Origin: CAVQGZ01 sp942491665
GTDB lineage: Bacteria > Actinomycetota > Actinomycetes > Jiangellales > Jiangellaceae
Reading direction: 5' to 3'
NCBI GenBank assembly: GCA_942491665.1
Contig: CALOBR010000016.1
Coordinates: forward strand, 124,001 to 188,000
Length of the DNA: 64,000 bases
Below the pieces are notes generated by a model that saw nothing but the letters and a program-made list of their open reading frames with translations, was not told where the DNA came from and did not search any database. Within the stretch, counting starts at the first letter, position 1. Every line of letters begins with the position of its first letter. Shown piece after piece: positions 25,003 through 33,916 of this stretch. A program made the position numbers and the translations under genes.

Positions 25003-26654
25003 GCGACCGCATCGGGCGCGCTACTGCAATCATGGCGGTGGGCACGACGCTGTCGCGGGCGACGGGGTTCATCCGCGCCGCCATGATCGCTGCGACGCTG
25101 GGGCTGGGGCTCACCGGCGACATGTTCGCCGTCGCCGACGCCCTGCCGGCGGCGATGTACACGATCGTGGCCGGCGGCGTCCTCAACGCCGTGCTCGTGC
25201 CCCAGCTCGTGCGCTCGATGCAACGTGACGCCGACGGCGGGGAGGCGTACGCGCAGCGGCTGGCCAGCGCTGTTCTGCTGCTGCTGGCGGTGACCACCGT
25301 CCTACTGGTGGTCGCTGCCCCCTTGGTCACCGGCCTGTACACAAGCGCGGAGTTCGACTCGCCGGCACTCGCCGCGCAGCGCGACACCATCATCACGCTC
25401 GCCCGCTTCACGCTCGTGCAGGTGTTCTTCTACGGGCTCTACACCTTGCTCGGTCAGATGCTGAACGCGCGTGGCCGCTTCGGGCCGATGATGTTCGCCC
25501 CCATACTGAACAACCTGATCGCGATCGCGGTGTTCGGCAGCTTCTGGGCCTTGATGGGCCCGCTGGACCCACGGGCCGGGGAGTTCACCCCCGCGCAGGC
25601 GGCGTGGTTCGGCCTCGGCTCGACGGTCGGCATCGCCGCCCAGGCGCTGGTGCTGCTCCCGGTGCTGCGCCGCTCCGGGCTGCGGCTGCGCCTGCGCACC
25701 GACCTGCGTGGCGTCGGGTTGGGCAAGGCGTTCCGGCTCGGCGCATGGACGGTCGCGCTCATCACGATCATGCAGGCGACCCAGATCGTCGTGATCCGCC
25801 TCGCGACGTCCGCGACCGCTGTCGCGGCGGCCACCGACATCGAGCGCGGGGCGGGCATCGCCGTCTACAACAACGCCTTTCTCATCATCATGGTTCCGCA
25901 CTCGATCATCACGGTCAGCCTCGCCACGGCACTGCTGCCGGACCTGAGCCGCACCGCTGCCGCCGCGCAGACCGAGCAGCTGCGCACGCGCGTCATGGAC
26001 GCGCTGCGTGTCGCCCTGGCCGTGATCATTCCCTTCGCGGGCCTGATCGCCGCAACGGCCGGTCCCATCTCGCTGTTGCTCTTCGGGTACGGCGCAGCGA
26101 GCACAGACGTCGACCTCGTCGCGGTCACCCTGGCGTTGTTCGTGCCCGGACTCGTCGGGTTCACCACGACTTTCCTGGTGCAGCGCGCCTTCTACGCCCA
26201 GGAGGACACCCGCACCCCGGTGTTCGTCCAGCTCGTCGTCTCGGCGGTGCAGATCGGCCTGGCGGTGGCACTCGTCCCGCGCATCGACCCCGTTCTGGTG
26301 TCGGCAGCGCTGGCCGGCTGCTGGTCGGTGGCGACGCTCGTCGGGGCTCTCGCCAGCCTGTGGCTGCTGCACCGGCGCCTCGGACGGCTGGGCGGCCTGC
26401 GCTTCACCGGCTTCGTGCTTGCCGTCGGCATCGCCGCCCTGCCCGGCACCATCCTCGCGCTCGCACTGACGCTTCGGTACCCGCAGATCGCCGTCGGCTC
26501 GCCGCTCGGAGCGCTGGCCACGCTGGCGGCGGGCACCGCGATCGCTGCCAGCGTGTACGTGCTGGTGGCGTGGCTCGTGCGCATCAGGCCGGTGCGCGAC
26601 GGCGTCGCGGCGGTCATGAACATCGTCCGTACTCGCATTGGTGCGCGCCGCTGA
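24999..26654 (+). CDS. murJ: Lipid II flippase MurJ
   Basis: 551 residues with about fourteen membrane helices, the MOP-superfamily flippase that moves lipid II outward. 'TTLSRATGFIRAAMIAATLG', 'LGQMLNARGRFGPMMFAPIL' and 'LVQRAFYAQEDTRTPVFVQL' are MurJ signatures. The GTG overlaps the previous stop (GTGA). Unlike mycobacterial MviN, it ends after the transport domain; the kinase-like part is a separate gene 77 bp downstream. Confidence 0.96.
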   Translation: MSDRIGRATAIMAVGTTLSRATGFIRAAMIAATLGLGLTGDMFAVADALPAAMYTIVAGGVLNAVLVPQLVRSMQRDADGGEAYAQRLASAVLLLLAVTTVLLVVAAPLVTGLYTSAEFDSPALAAQRDTIITLARFTLVQVFFYGLYTLLGQMLNARGRFGPMMFAPILNNLIAIAVFGSFWALMGPLDPRAGEFTPAQAAWFGLGSTVGIAAQALVLLPVLRRSGLRLRLRTDLRGVGLGKAFRLGAWTVALITIMQATQIVVIRLATSATAVAAATDIERGAGIAVYNNAFLIIMVPHSIITVSLATALLPDLSRTAAAAQTEQLRTRVMDALRVALAVIIPFAGLIAATAGPISLLLFGYGAASTDVDLVAVTLALFVPGLVGFTTTFLVQRAFYAQEDTRTPVFVQLVVSAVQIGLAVALVPRIDPVLVSAALAGCWSVATLVGALASLWLLHRRLGRLGGLRFTGFVLAVGIAALPGTILALALTLRYPQIAVGSPLGALATLAAGTAIAASVYVLVAWLVRIRPVRDGVAAVMNIVRTRIGARR

Positions 26655-26731
26655 CGCGTCGGAGTCCGACGCACGTCCGCACCGGCCTACCATGGGCGGG
26701 TACTCATCCTCGCCTCCAGGAGGCAGCCGTC

Positions 26732-28315
26732 GTGCGAGTCCACCCCGGCGATCGCATCGACGGCCGGTACCTGGTCTACGAGCTGACCGACGAGAACTGG
26801 GGCGTCTGCGGCTGGCGGGCTCGCGACGAGGTGCTTGGACGCGACGTGCTGCTCACGACCTTTCACCCGGACGACCCCCGCGCGAGGTCGCTGGTGAGCG
26901 CCGCCCGCTCGGCGGCGCGGGTGGACGACCACCGCTTCGTCCGGGTGCTGGACGCACACATCGAGCGGCCGACCGGCTTCTTGGTACGCGAATGGACCGG
27001 CGGGCAGACGCTGTCCGACCTTCTCGGCAGCGGGCCGTTGCCGGAGCCCGCGGCGGTGGCGGTCGCCCGCGAGGTGGCCGAGGCGCTGGCCGCCGCGCAC
27101 CGCGAGGGCCTGCACCACCTCTGCGTCGACCCCTCGTCGGTGATGATCGACGTCGACGGGTCGGTGCGGGTACGCGGTCTCGGCACGGCCGCCGTGCTGC
27201 GCGGCGTGCAGCCCACGACGTCCGGGGCGGCTCGCGACGACGCGGCCGGAGTGGGCCGCGTGCTCTACGCGGCGCTCACCGCCAAGTCGCCCACGGCGAC
27301 GACGTCCGCCTTACCCGTGGTGGCTCGCGACGACGACGCGCTGCCGGCGCCGCGCCAGGTTCGTGCCGGCGTGTCGCCGCTGCTGGACGCAATCGCCGTC
27401 CGCGCGCTCGGGTCAGGGCGCACCCACCGCTTCGAGCCCTACCCCAGCCCCGGTGAGGTCGCGCGCGCCCTCTCCCACGTCGAGGACGCCACGGGCGGTC
27501 GGCCGGTCGCCCTCACGGCGCCGGCGAGCGCCCCGGAGCACGAGATGGCTGACACGGCGGTTGCTTCGCGCCACGCACGCCCAGCCCTGGACGCCGCCCC
27601 CGGCACGCCACCACCACCGCTCCTGCCTCTGCACACCTATCCGGAGGACGACGACGACCACGACGATCGTCGTGGACGATGGCTGCGCGCCGCCGTGATC
27701 GCCGTCGCGGTGATGATGGGTGCCGGGGCGTTTCTGCTCGGGCTCGAGCTGATCGCAGCGAACCGGGTGCCCGACCTCGACCCCGCGCAGAGCCCGAGCG
27801 TGGCCCCAGCGCCGACCGCGGACAGCTCGGCGGCGACACCGCAGGCGCAGCCGACGCCGCCCCCCGGTCAGGCGGTTCGCCCTGTGGTCGCCACGTCCGA
27901 CTACGACCCGCTGGGCAACGGGGCCGAGAACGCCGATCGCACACCCCTGGCGGTCGACGGCGACCTTGCCACGGCCTGGCCCACGCAGACCTACTTCGAC
28001 CCGCTCGAGCTGCAGAAGGCCGGTGTCGGCCTGCTGCTCGACCTCGGCAGCCCGCAGCCGGTGAGCGAGCTCGACCTGACACTGCTCGGCTCCCCTGCCG
28101 ACGTCGAGGTGCGCATGGCCCCCGAGGCGGCGGACGCGGTGCCGGCCACCCCGGAGGGATTCGTCCAGGTGGCGCGCGTCACCGGCGCCAGCACCAGCCA
28201 GACAGTCGACGTCGAGCCGCGGACCAGCCGCTACGTACTGATCTGGTTCACCCAGCTGCCCACTGTGGACGACGGCTGGCGAGGCGGTGTGAGCGAGGTC
28301 GTGGTCAGCGGATGA
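26732..28315 (+). CDS. Membrane pseudokinase with extracellular discoidin-like domain
   Basis: 527 residues. Residues 1-250 follow the protein-kinase fold ('GRYLVYELTDENWGVCGWRA') but lack catalysis: no Gly loop, the VAIK Lys region reads 'DVLLTTF', HRDLKPxN reads 'HHLCVDPSSV', and DFG reads 'VRGLG'. A membrane helix lies at about 315-335, then a Pro-rich linker and a beta-sandwich ('ADRTPLAVDGDLATAWPTQ'), like F5/8-C or carbohydrate-binding domains. This equals the C-terminal part of mycobacterial MviN, where the phosphorylated pseudokinase recruits FhaA. GTG start with AGGAGG 8 nt upstream. It overlaps sigM by ATGA. Confidence 0.9.
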   Translation: MRVHPGDRIDGRYLVYELTDENWGVCGWRARDEVLGRDVLLTTFHPDDPRARSLVSAARSAARVDDHRFVRVLDAHIERPTGFLVREWTGGQTLSDLLGSGPLPEPAAVAVAREVAEALAAAHREGLHHLCVDPSSVMIDVDGSVRVRGLGTAAVLRGVQPTTSGAARDDAAGVGRVLYAALTAKSPTATTSALPVVARDDDALPAPRQVRAGVSPLLDAIAVRALGSGRTHRFEPYPSPGEVARALSHVEDATGGRPVALTAPASAPEHEMADTAVASRHARPALDAAPGTPPPPLLPLHTYPEDDDDHDDRRGRWLRAAVIAVAVMMGAGAFLLGLELIAANRVPDLDPAQSPSVAPAPTADSSAATPQAQPTPPPGQAVRPVVATSDYDPLGNGAENADRTPLAVDGDLATAWPTQTYFDPLELQKAGVGLLLDLGSPQPVSELDLTLLGSPADVEVRMAPEAADAVPATPEGFVQVARVTGASTSQTVDVEPRTSRYVLIWFTQLPTVDDGWRGGVSEVVVSG

Positions 28316-28994
28316 CCTCCGGCTCCCCGCCCACCGACGAGACGGGGCCGAGCGACGCCGAGCTGCTCGCCGCGCACGTCGGCGGCTCGCCGACCGCGTT
28401 CGGCATGCTCGTGTCGCGTCACCACGACCACCTCTGGGCCGTGGCGCTACGCATGATGCGGTCCCCGGAGGACGCCGCCGACGTGCTTCAGGACGCCATG
28501 ATCAAGGCCTTCCGTGCAGCCCCGGGGTTTCGGGGCGAGGCCGCCGTGTCGACGTGGCTGCACCGGATCACGGTCAACACGTCCCTCGACGCGCTGCGAG
28601 CGCGCTCGCGCAAGGAGGTGCTGGGCTTCGACCAGGTGGACCGGACGTGGGCAGACCTGCACGACCCGCTGGCGACGCGGGAGGCATCCCTCGACGTCGC
28701 TGCCGCGCTGGCCGCCATTCCCGCCGACCAACGGGCGGCAGTCGTGCTCGTCGACATGGTTGGCTTCTCGGTGGCCGAGGCCGCCGACGTGATCGAGTGC
28801 CCTGAGGGCACCGTGAAGAGCCGCTGCTCCCGTGGACGCGCCCGCCTGGCCGAGATGCTCACCGGGTACGAGCCCCACCCGCGCCCCGAGGCTGACGACG
28901 CCGACCCGGGGGGAACCCCGGACCCCGCCTGGACGTCGAACCACCAGGCGAGGCACCGAGCACGCCCGCCGCACGGACGGAGGAACAAGCGTGA
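28312..28994 (+). CDS. sigM: ECF sigma factor (SigM-like), apparent frameshift near the 3' end
   Basis: Sigma region 2 ('FGMLVSRHHDHLWAVALRMM', 'DAADVLQDAMIKAFRA') and region 4 ('VDMVGFSVAEAADVIECPEG', 'VKSRCSRGRARLAEML') are intact in the first 185 codons. After them the frame has no stop and, read literally, runs to 29751 across the whole anti-sigma gene as an Arg-rich sequence with poor codon use. Adding one G to the G6 run at 28908-28913 gives a natural tail ending EEQA and a TGA at 28992-28994 that overlaps the anti-sigma GTG. I therefore give the repaired end. It couples to the pseudokinase upstream and the anti-sigma downstream. Confidence 0.85.
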
Positions 28995-29668
28995 GCGAGG
29001 AGTCCGACGAGCCGCTGGCCCAGGCTCGCGTGAGCGCCTGGCTGCGCAGCCACGGGGACGTCACCATCCCACCCGAGGTCGCCGATCGTCTGCAGCAGTC
29101 GCTGGCCGCGGAGTCCCGCCGTCGGGCCGTCGCGCCCGTGGTCGACCTCGAGACCCGACGCGGGCCCGGCACCGAGCCAGGGCCTGTCGCTACCCGGCCC
29201 CACCGGGGACGCTGGCTGCTCGCAGCCTCGGTCGCCGCGCTCGCGGCGCTGGGTGCCTTGATCGTGCCACCGCTGCTCGACGGCGGCAGCGACCTGCTCG
29301 CCGGCGGCGCGGACGACAGTGCAGCGACGACGAGCGACTCCGCCGAGATGGAGGCACAGAGCCTGCCCGAGCAGGCCGGCGACCTCGACGAGCGTGCCGG
29401 CATCGACGCCTTGCCTCCGGTGCCCGCCGAGGTTGCCGACCTCGTGCTGGGTATCTCGTCGGCAGCACCAGCCGGGTCGAGCTGCGGAGTCACATTGGCC
29501 GCCGAGGTCGACGGAACCGTCCTGGCCAGCGCCGAGGCGCCGGCGACGACCCGCGGTGTCGTGCTGCTCATCGACGAGGGCGGCACGGCCGCTGTGTGGT
29601 GGCTACCGTCCTGCGACAGCGGGCCCGACCAGGCGCTGGGCCGCAGCCCGGGAATGCCGCCGCCGTAG
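28991..29668 (+). CDS. Membrane anti-sigma factor for SigM
   Basis: 225 residues. The cytoplasmic N-terminus (1-72, 'VSAWLRSHGDVTIPPEVADR') should hold the sigma factor; one membrane helix lies at about 75-95, and the outer part is acidic then ends with a small domain with two Cys ('SSCGVTL' and 'LPSCDSG') that may form a disulfide. No zinc-type HxxxCxxC motif is present. GTG start with GGAGGA 6 nt upstream. Position directly after sigM and before trxBA suits a redox- or envelope-stress response, which is inference. Confidence 0.85.
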   Translation: MSEESDEPLAQARVSAWLRSHGDVTIPPEVADRLQQSLAAESRRRAVAPVVDLETRRGPGTEPGPVATRPHRGRWLLAASVAALAALGALIVPPLLDGGSDLLAGGADDSAATTSDSAEMEAQSLPEQAGDLDERAGIDALPPVPAEVADLVLGISSAAPAGSSCGVTLAAEVDGTVLASAEAPATTRGVVLLIDEGGTAAVWWLPSCDSGPDQALGRSPGMPPP

Positions 29669-29743
29669 GATCGGTTCTGCTACCCGTCCGTGCTTGCAAG
29701 CACGTGGCTGCCCGGGGGCATCGCCATCTTCGAGAGAGTGACC

Positions 29744-30724
29744 GTGACTGACGACCTGCGCGACGTGATCATCATCGGCTCCGGACCGGCTGGCTACACA
29801 GCCGCCGTCTACGCAGCACGTGCCCGCCTGGCACCCGTGGTGCTCGAGGGGGCGGTGACCGCCGGCGGTGCGCTCATGAACACCACCGAGGTGGAGAACT
29901 TCCCCGGCTTCTCCGACGGCATCATGGGCCCCGAGCTCATGGACCAGATGCGAGGGCAGGCCGAGCGGTTCGGTGCCGAGCTGGTCACCGACGACGCGGT
30001 CGAGATCTCACTGGACGGGCCGGTCAAGACCGTGGTCGACGGCTCCGGACGCACCTACCGCGCCAAGGCGGTCGTCCTGGCCATGGGGTCGGGCTACCGC
30101 GAGCTGGGCCTGCCGGACGAGAAGCGTCTCTCCGGCCACGGCGTCTCGTGGTGTGCGACGTGCGACGGCTTCTTCTTTCGCGACCAAGAGATCGCGGTGG
30201 TCGGCGGTGGGGACTCCGCCATCGAAGAGGCGACGTTCCTGACCCGCTTCGCCAGCCGCGTCCACCTCATCCACCGCCGCGACGAGCTGCGGGCCTCAAA
30301 AGTGATGCAGGAGCGCGCATTCAACGACCCGAAGATCACCATGCAGTGGAACTCCCAGGTGGTGGCGGTCCACGGCGACGACAAGGTCTCCGGCATCCGC
30401 CTCGCCGACACCGTGACCGGCGCCGAGCGTGACCTGGCCGTCACGGGCCTGTTCGTCGCGATCGGCCACGACCCCCGCTCCGAGCTCGTGCGCGACCAGG
30501 TGCGCGTGGACGACGAGGGATACGTCCTCGCGCAGGCCCCCTCCACCCGCACCGACGTGCCCGGCGTGTTCGCCTGCGGCGACCTGGTCGACCACACGTA
30601 CCGCCAGGCCATCACGGCGGCCGGCACCGGGTGTGCCGCCGCCCTCGACGCCGAGCGCTACCTGGCCACCCTGGCCGACGCGATCCCGGCGGCCAGCCCC
30701 GCCGCCCAGCCCGCCGCAGTCTGA
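29744..30724 (+). CDS. trxB: Thioredoxin reductase
   Basis: 326 residues. FAD-binding 'IIIGSGPAGYTAAVYAARA', redox centre 'WCATCDG', NADPH-binding 'VVGGGDSAIEEATFL', and the C-terminal FAD motif 'GVFACGDLVDHTYRQA'. It reduces thioredoxin with NADPH. GTG at 29744 is preferred because GAGAGAG then has suitable spacing; GTG 29738 is an alternative. trxA follows after 14 bp. Confidence 0.96.
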   Translation: MTDDLRDVIIIGSGPAGYTAAVYAARARLAPVVLEGAVTAGGALMNTTEVENFPGFSDGIMGPELMDQMRGQAERFGAELVTDDAVEISLDGPVKTVVDGSGRTYRAKAVVLAMGSGYRELGLPDEKRLSGHGVSWCATCDGFFFRDQEIAVVGGGDSAIEEATFLTRFASRVHLIHRRDELRASKVMQERAFNDPKITMQWNSQVVAVHGDDKVSGIRLADTVTGAERDLAVTGLFVAIGHDPRSELVRDQVRVDDEGYVLAQAPSTRTDVPGVFACGDLVDHTYRQAITAAGTGCAAALDAERYLATLADAIPAASPAAQPAAV

Positions 30725-30738
30725 GAGGAGATCATCAC

Positions 30739-31059
30739 GTGAGCGTCTCTGCAGTGACCGACACGACCTTCGACACCGAGGTGCTGATGTCGGACAAGCC
30801 GGTCGTCGTCGACTTCTGGGCGGAGTGGTGCGGCCCGTGCCGCATGGTCTCCCCGATCCTGGAGGAGATCTCCAACGAGCACGGCGACAAGATCAGCGTG
30901 GTCAAGCTGAACGTCGACGAGAACCCTGCGATCGCAGCCTCGTACCGCATCACGTCGATCCCCACGCTCAACGTGTACTCCGGCGGCCAGGTGGTCAAGC
31001 AGATCATTGGGGCCAAGCCGAAGAAGGCCATTCTCGCCGACCTCGCCGACTACCTCTAG
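30739..31059 (+). CDS. trxA: Thioredoxin
   Basis: 106 residues, normal for thioredoxin. Active site 'WAEWCGPCRM' at about residues 28-37, cis-Pro in 'SIPTLNVY'. Cytoplasmic disulfide reductant, recycled by TrxB encoded just upstream. GTG start with GAGAGGAG 8 nt before it. Confidence 0.97.
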   Translation: MSVSAVTDTTFDTEVLMSDKPVVVDFWAEWCGPCRMVSPILEEISNEHGDKISVVKLNVDENPAIAASYRITSIPTLNVYSGGQVVKQIIGAKPKKAILADLADYL

Positions 31060-31178
31060 TCGGTGCTCGTGCGGCGCGCAGCGCCCAAGACGCTGCCGCG
31101 TCGGCCGCCCTCGGCCGCCTTCGGGCGATCGCCGCGGCTAGCATGGCGCGGCAGCGTCCGATCGGAGCGAGAACCCTG

Positions 31179-32324
31179 ATGCATCAACACGCACCGCCGA
31201 TTCGTCCCGGTGACCGTCACCAGGCGGTTCGGGAGGTTCGGGCCAAGCTGGCCCTCATCGGGTTGCTCGACGCCCCCGACGACGTCGCGTCCGACCGCTA
31301 CGACTCGGTGATGGAACATGCGGTGCGGCACTTCCAGCAGAGCCGCGGGCTGGTCTCTGACGGGGTCATCGACGCCACCACCTACCGGGTGCTGGACGAG
31401 GCGCGGTGGCGCCTCGGCGACCGCCTGCTCTACCCGCGCGCGGACCGTCCGATGACCGGCGACGACGTGCTCATGCTGCAGCACCGGTTGGCCGAGCTCG
31501 GCTTCGACGTCGGACGCATCGACGGGGAGTTCGGGGCGCAGACCGTCGCCGCCCTGCGCGACTACCAGCGCAACATCGGGCTGCCGCCGGACGGTACGGC
31601 CGGCCCGGCCACCTTCAAGAGCCTCGCCCGCCTCGCCCCGATGGTCACCGGGGGCCACGCCGACGCACTGCGGGCGCGCGAGCGCCTTCGGGTCGCCGGG
31701 CCACGCCTGTCAGGCAAGCAGGTCGTCATCGACCCTGGTCACGGGGGCGACGACGCCGGGGTCACCGCCTTCGGGCTGACGGAGGCGCGTGTCACCGCCG
31801 ACACGGCTGCACGCATCCAGGGTCGGCTCGCCGCGACCGGCGTGCAGGTGTGGCAGACCCATGCGCCCACCATGACCGGCCGCCTCAGCGACCCCCAGCG
31901 CGCCGGCTTCGCCAACACCACCGGCGCCGACGTCGTGCTGTCGCTGCACGTCGATCGGGCACCCACCCCGGGTCCGAACGGACTGGCGACCTTCTACTAC
32001 GGCCGCGACGCCACCACCGGCAGCGCCCTGGGCGCGCACCTGGCCTCGTTGATCCAGCGGGAGATCGTCGCCCGCACCGACCTCACCGACTGCCACTCGC
32101 ACCCGGCCACCTGGGACCTGCTGCGCCGCACCCGCATGACGGCCGTGCGCATCGAGATGGGATACCTCACCAACCCCCACGACGCGGCCCGGCTGCGCGA
32201 CCCCGCCTTTCGCGACCTCGTGGCCGAGGCGATCGTGGTCGCCCTGCAGCGTCTGTACCTGCCGGCCGAGGCCGACCCAGAGACCGGAACGATGCGTCTG
32301 GACGACATCGCCGTCGGCCAGTGA
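31179..32324 (+). CDS. cwlM: CwlM-like N-acetylmuramoyl-L-alanine amidase homologue
   Basis: 381 residues without a signal peptide. Two peptidoglycan-binding-1 domains (about 10-75 and 85-160, 'FQQSRGLVSDGVIDATTYR' and 'IDGEFGAQTVAALRDYQRN') precede an amidase-3 domain. The zinc and catalytic residues appear present: His in 'DPGHGGDDAG', Glu in 'LTEARVTAD', His in 'LSLHVDR' and Glu in 'IEMGYLTN'. In mycobacteria the same gene after trxBA encodes CwlM, a cytoplasmic activator of MurA controlled by PknB. The same role is likely here given pknB, FhaA and MurJ nearby. ATG 31179 has GGAG upstream; ATG 31143 is possible. Confidence 0.88.
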   Translation: MHQHAPPIRPGDRHQAVREVRAKLALIGLLDAPDDVASDRYDSVMEHAVRHFQQSRGLVSDGVIDATTYRVLDEARWRLGDRLLYPRADRPMTGDDVLMLQHRLAELGFDVGRIDGEFGAQTVAALRDYQRNIGLPPDGTAGPATFKSLARLAPMVTGGHADALRARERLRVAGPRLSGKQVVIDPGHGGDDAGVTAFGLTEARVTADTAARIQGRLAATGVQVWQTHAPTMTGRLSDPQRAGFANTTGADVVLSLHVDRAPTPGPNGLATFYYGRDATTGSALGAHLASLIQREIVARTDLTDCHSHPATWDLLRRTRMTAVRIEMGYLTNPHDAARLRDPAFRDLVAEAIVVALQRLYLPAEADPETGTMRLDDIAVGQ

Positions 32325-32342
32325 CCGACGACCACGCGCTGC

Positions 32343-32525
32343 TCAGGCCTCAGACGCCCTGATCACGGCTCGGTGCGGGCCCATCGCCGTCGGCCCGTCG
32401 GCAGGCTGCGGCGCCACGTAGCTGGTCACCTCGGGGACCGGTCGCCGGCGCAGCAGCGCGTACAGCGCACCGGCCCAGACCCCGGCCAGCAAAGCGCCGA
32501 TCGCCCACACAACCCACTTCAGCAC
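32343..32525 (-). CDS. Small single-pass membrane protein
   Basis: 60 residues: a helix 'WVVWAIGALLAGVWAGALYA' at about 4-23, then RRRP and a polar tail inside the cell. Family not recognised. The GTG at 32525 lies 6 nt after a minus-strand -10 (TACGAT), so the mRNA is probably leaderless. It converges on the cwlM gene, ending 18 bp from it, and is divergent from the aminotransferase. Confidence 0.6.
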   Translation of the reverse strand: MLKWVVWAIGALLAGVWAGALYALLRRRPVPEVTSYVAPQPADGPTAMGPHRAVIRASEA

Positions 32526-32531
32526 GGGCTC

Positions 32532-32541
32532 ATCGTAGGCT
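32532..32541. promoter_or_regulatory. Overlapping divergent -10 elements
   Basis: TAGGCT on the plus strand (32536-32541), 7 nt before GTG 32549, and TACGAT on the minus strand (32537-32532), 6 nt before GTG 32525. The two hexamers share the TA at 32536-32537, so both genes would be leaderless and the promoters could not be used at once. Confidence 0.55.
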
Positions 32542-32548
32542 TGGGCCG

Positions 32549-33907
32549 GTGAGCCCCCCCACCCCGGACGCGCAGCGTCCGTTGTCGGCCCCCGGGCTCG
32601 AGCGCGGCAGGGCCCTGCGGCACGGCTCACGGCTGGACTCCTACGTCGACCGCTACGCCGAGCGCACCTTGGGGATGACCGCCTCGCAGATCAGAGCCCT
32701 GTTCGCGGTCGCGTCACGCCCCGAGGTCGTGTCGCTCGCCGGCGGCATGCCCACGATCGCCAGCCTGCCGCTGGACGTGATCGGTGAGCAGATCGCCGGC
32801 CTGGTGCGCGACGAGGGCCAGAGCGCCCTTCAGTACGGCTCGGGCCAGGGCGACCCTCGACTGCGCGAGCAGATCGTCGAGGTGATGCGCACCGTGGGCA
32901 TCAGCGCGCACCCCGACGACGTCGTGGTCACCGTCGGTTCGCAGCAGGCCCTCGACCTCGTCACCCGCATCTTCATCGACCCGGGCGACACGATCCTGGT
33001 CGAGGCGCCGTCTTACGTCGGGGCGCTGAGCACGTTTCGCTCCTACCAGGCCAGCGTGCACCACGTCGAGATGGACGAGCACGGGCTGGTACCTGCCGCT
33101 CTGCGGGAGGCGATCGCTGCGCTGGCCGCGTCCGGCACCCGCCCGAAGTTCTTGTACACGATCCCCAACTTCCACAACCCTGCCGGCGTCACCCAAACCG
33201 ACCAGCGCCGCCGGGAGGTGCTCGACATCGCCTTGGAGGCCGACATCCTCGTCCTCGAGGACGACCCGTACGGCATGCTCGGCTTCGACGGGGAGCCGCC
33301 ACGCGCCATGCGCGCCGACGCCGAGGACGGCGTGATCTACCTGGGCTCCTTCTCCAAGACGTTCGCGCCGGGGCTGCGAGTGGGGTGGGCCCTGGCGCCG
33401 CACGCGGTGCGCGAGAAGCTCGTGCTGGCCGCCGAGGCCTCGGTGCTGTGCCCGCCGACGATGAACCAGCGGGTCGTGTCGAACTACCTGGAGCAGTCGG
33501 ACTGGCTAGGGCAGGTCAAGGTGTTCCGCGAGCTCTACCGCGAGCGCCGCGACGCCATGCTGGCCGCCCTGGACGAGCAGTTTCCGCCTGAGTGCCACTG
33601 GACGCGTCCAGACGGTGGCTTCTACGTGTGGCTTACCCTGCCGGAGGGACTGGACTCCCAAGCAATGCTTCCCCGAGCAGTGACTGACCGAGTCGCCTAC
33701 GTCCCTGGTACGGCGTTCTACGCCGACGGCTTCGGCACTCGCGAGATGCGCCTGTCGTACTGCTTCCCAACACCGGAGCGCATCCGCGAGGGCGTGCGTC
33801 GCCTGGCCGGGGTGATCGAGGCCGAGCTCGACCTGGTGCACACCTTCGGACCCGGCCACCTGTCCGGCCGGGCCGGCTACGGGCTGCCCACCCCGGACAT
33901 GACGTGA
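32549..33907 (+). CDS. PLP-dependent aminotransferase (class I, 2-aminoadipate type)
   Basis: 452 residues. 'SLAGGMPTIASLPLDVIGEQ', 'LQYGSGQGDPRLREQI', 'TVGSQQALDLVTRIFIDPGD' and the PLP lysine in 'LGSFSKTFAPGLRVGW' place it with LysN/MocR-type aminotransferases lacking a DNA-binding domain. Such a gene is often found between cwlM and parB in actinobacteria; substrate unknown. GTG 32549 follows a -10 directly. The ATP-grasp gene starts 9 bp after its stop. Confidence 0.9.
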   Translation: MSPPTPDAQRPLSAPGLERGRALRHGSRLDSYVDRYAERTLGMTASQIRALFAVASRPEVVSLAGGMPTIASLPLDVIGEQIAGLVRDEGQSALQYGSGQGDPRLREQIVEVMRTVGISAHPDDVVVTVGSQQALDLVTRIFIDPGDTILVEAPSYVGALSTFRSYQASVHHVEMDEHGLVPAALREAIAALAASGTRPKFLYTIPNFHNPAGVTQTDQRRREVLDIALEADILVLEDDPYGMLGFDGEPPRAMRADAEDGVIYLGSFSKTFAPGLRVGWALAPHAVREKLVLAAEASVLCPPTMNQRVVSNYLEQSDWLGQVKVFRELYRERRDAMLAALDEQFPPECHWTRPDGGFYVWLTLPEGLDSQAMLPRAVTDRVAYVPGTAFYADGFGTREMRLSYCFPTPERIREGVRRLAGVIEAELDLVHTFGPGHLSGRAGYGLPTPDMT

Positions 33908-33916
33908 GGAGTGCCG

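Noticed and set aside
25302..26693. Long frames opposite and overlapping murJ
   Set aside because: Highly charged Arg/Asp/Gln-rich sequence without family features; shadow of murJ codons.
28994..29751. Sigma-frame continuation as a real C-terminal domain
   Set aside because: Arg-rich composition, strong overlap with a well-supported anti-sigma gene having its own ribosome-binding site, and a simple one-base explanation.
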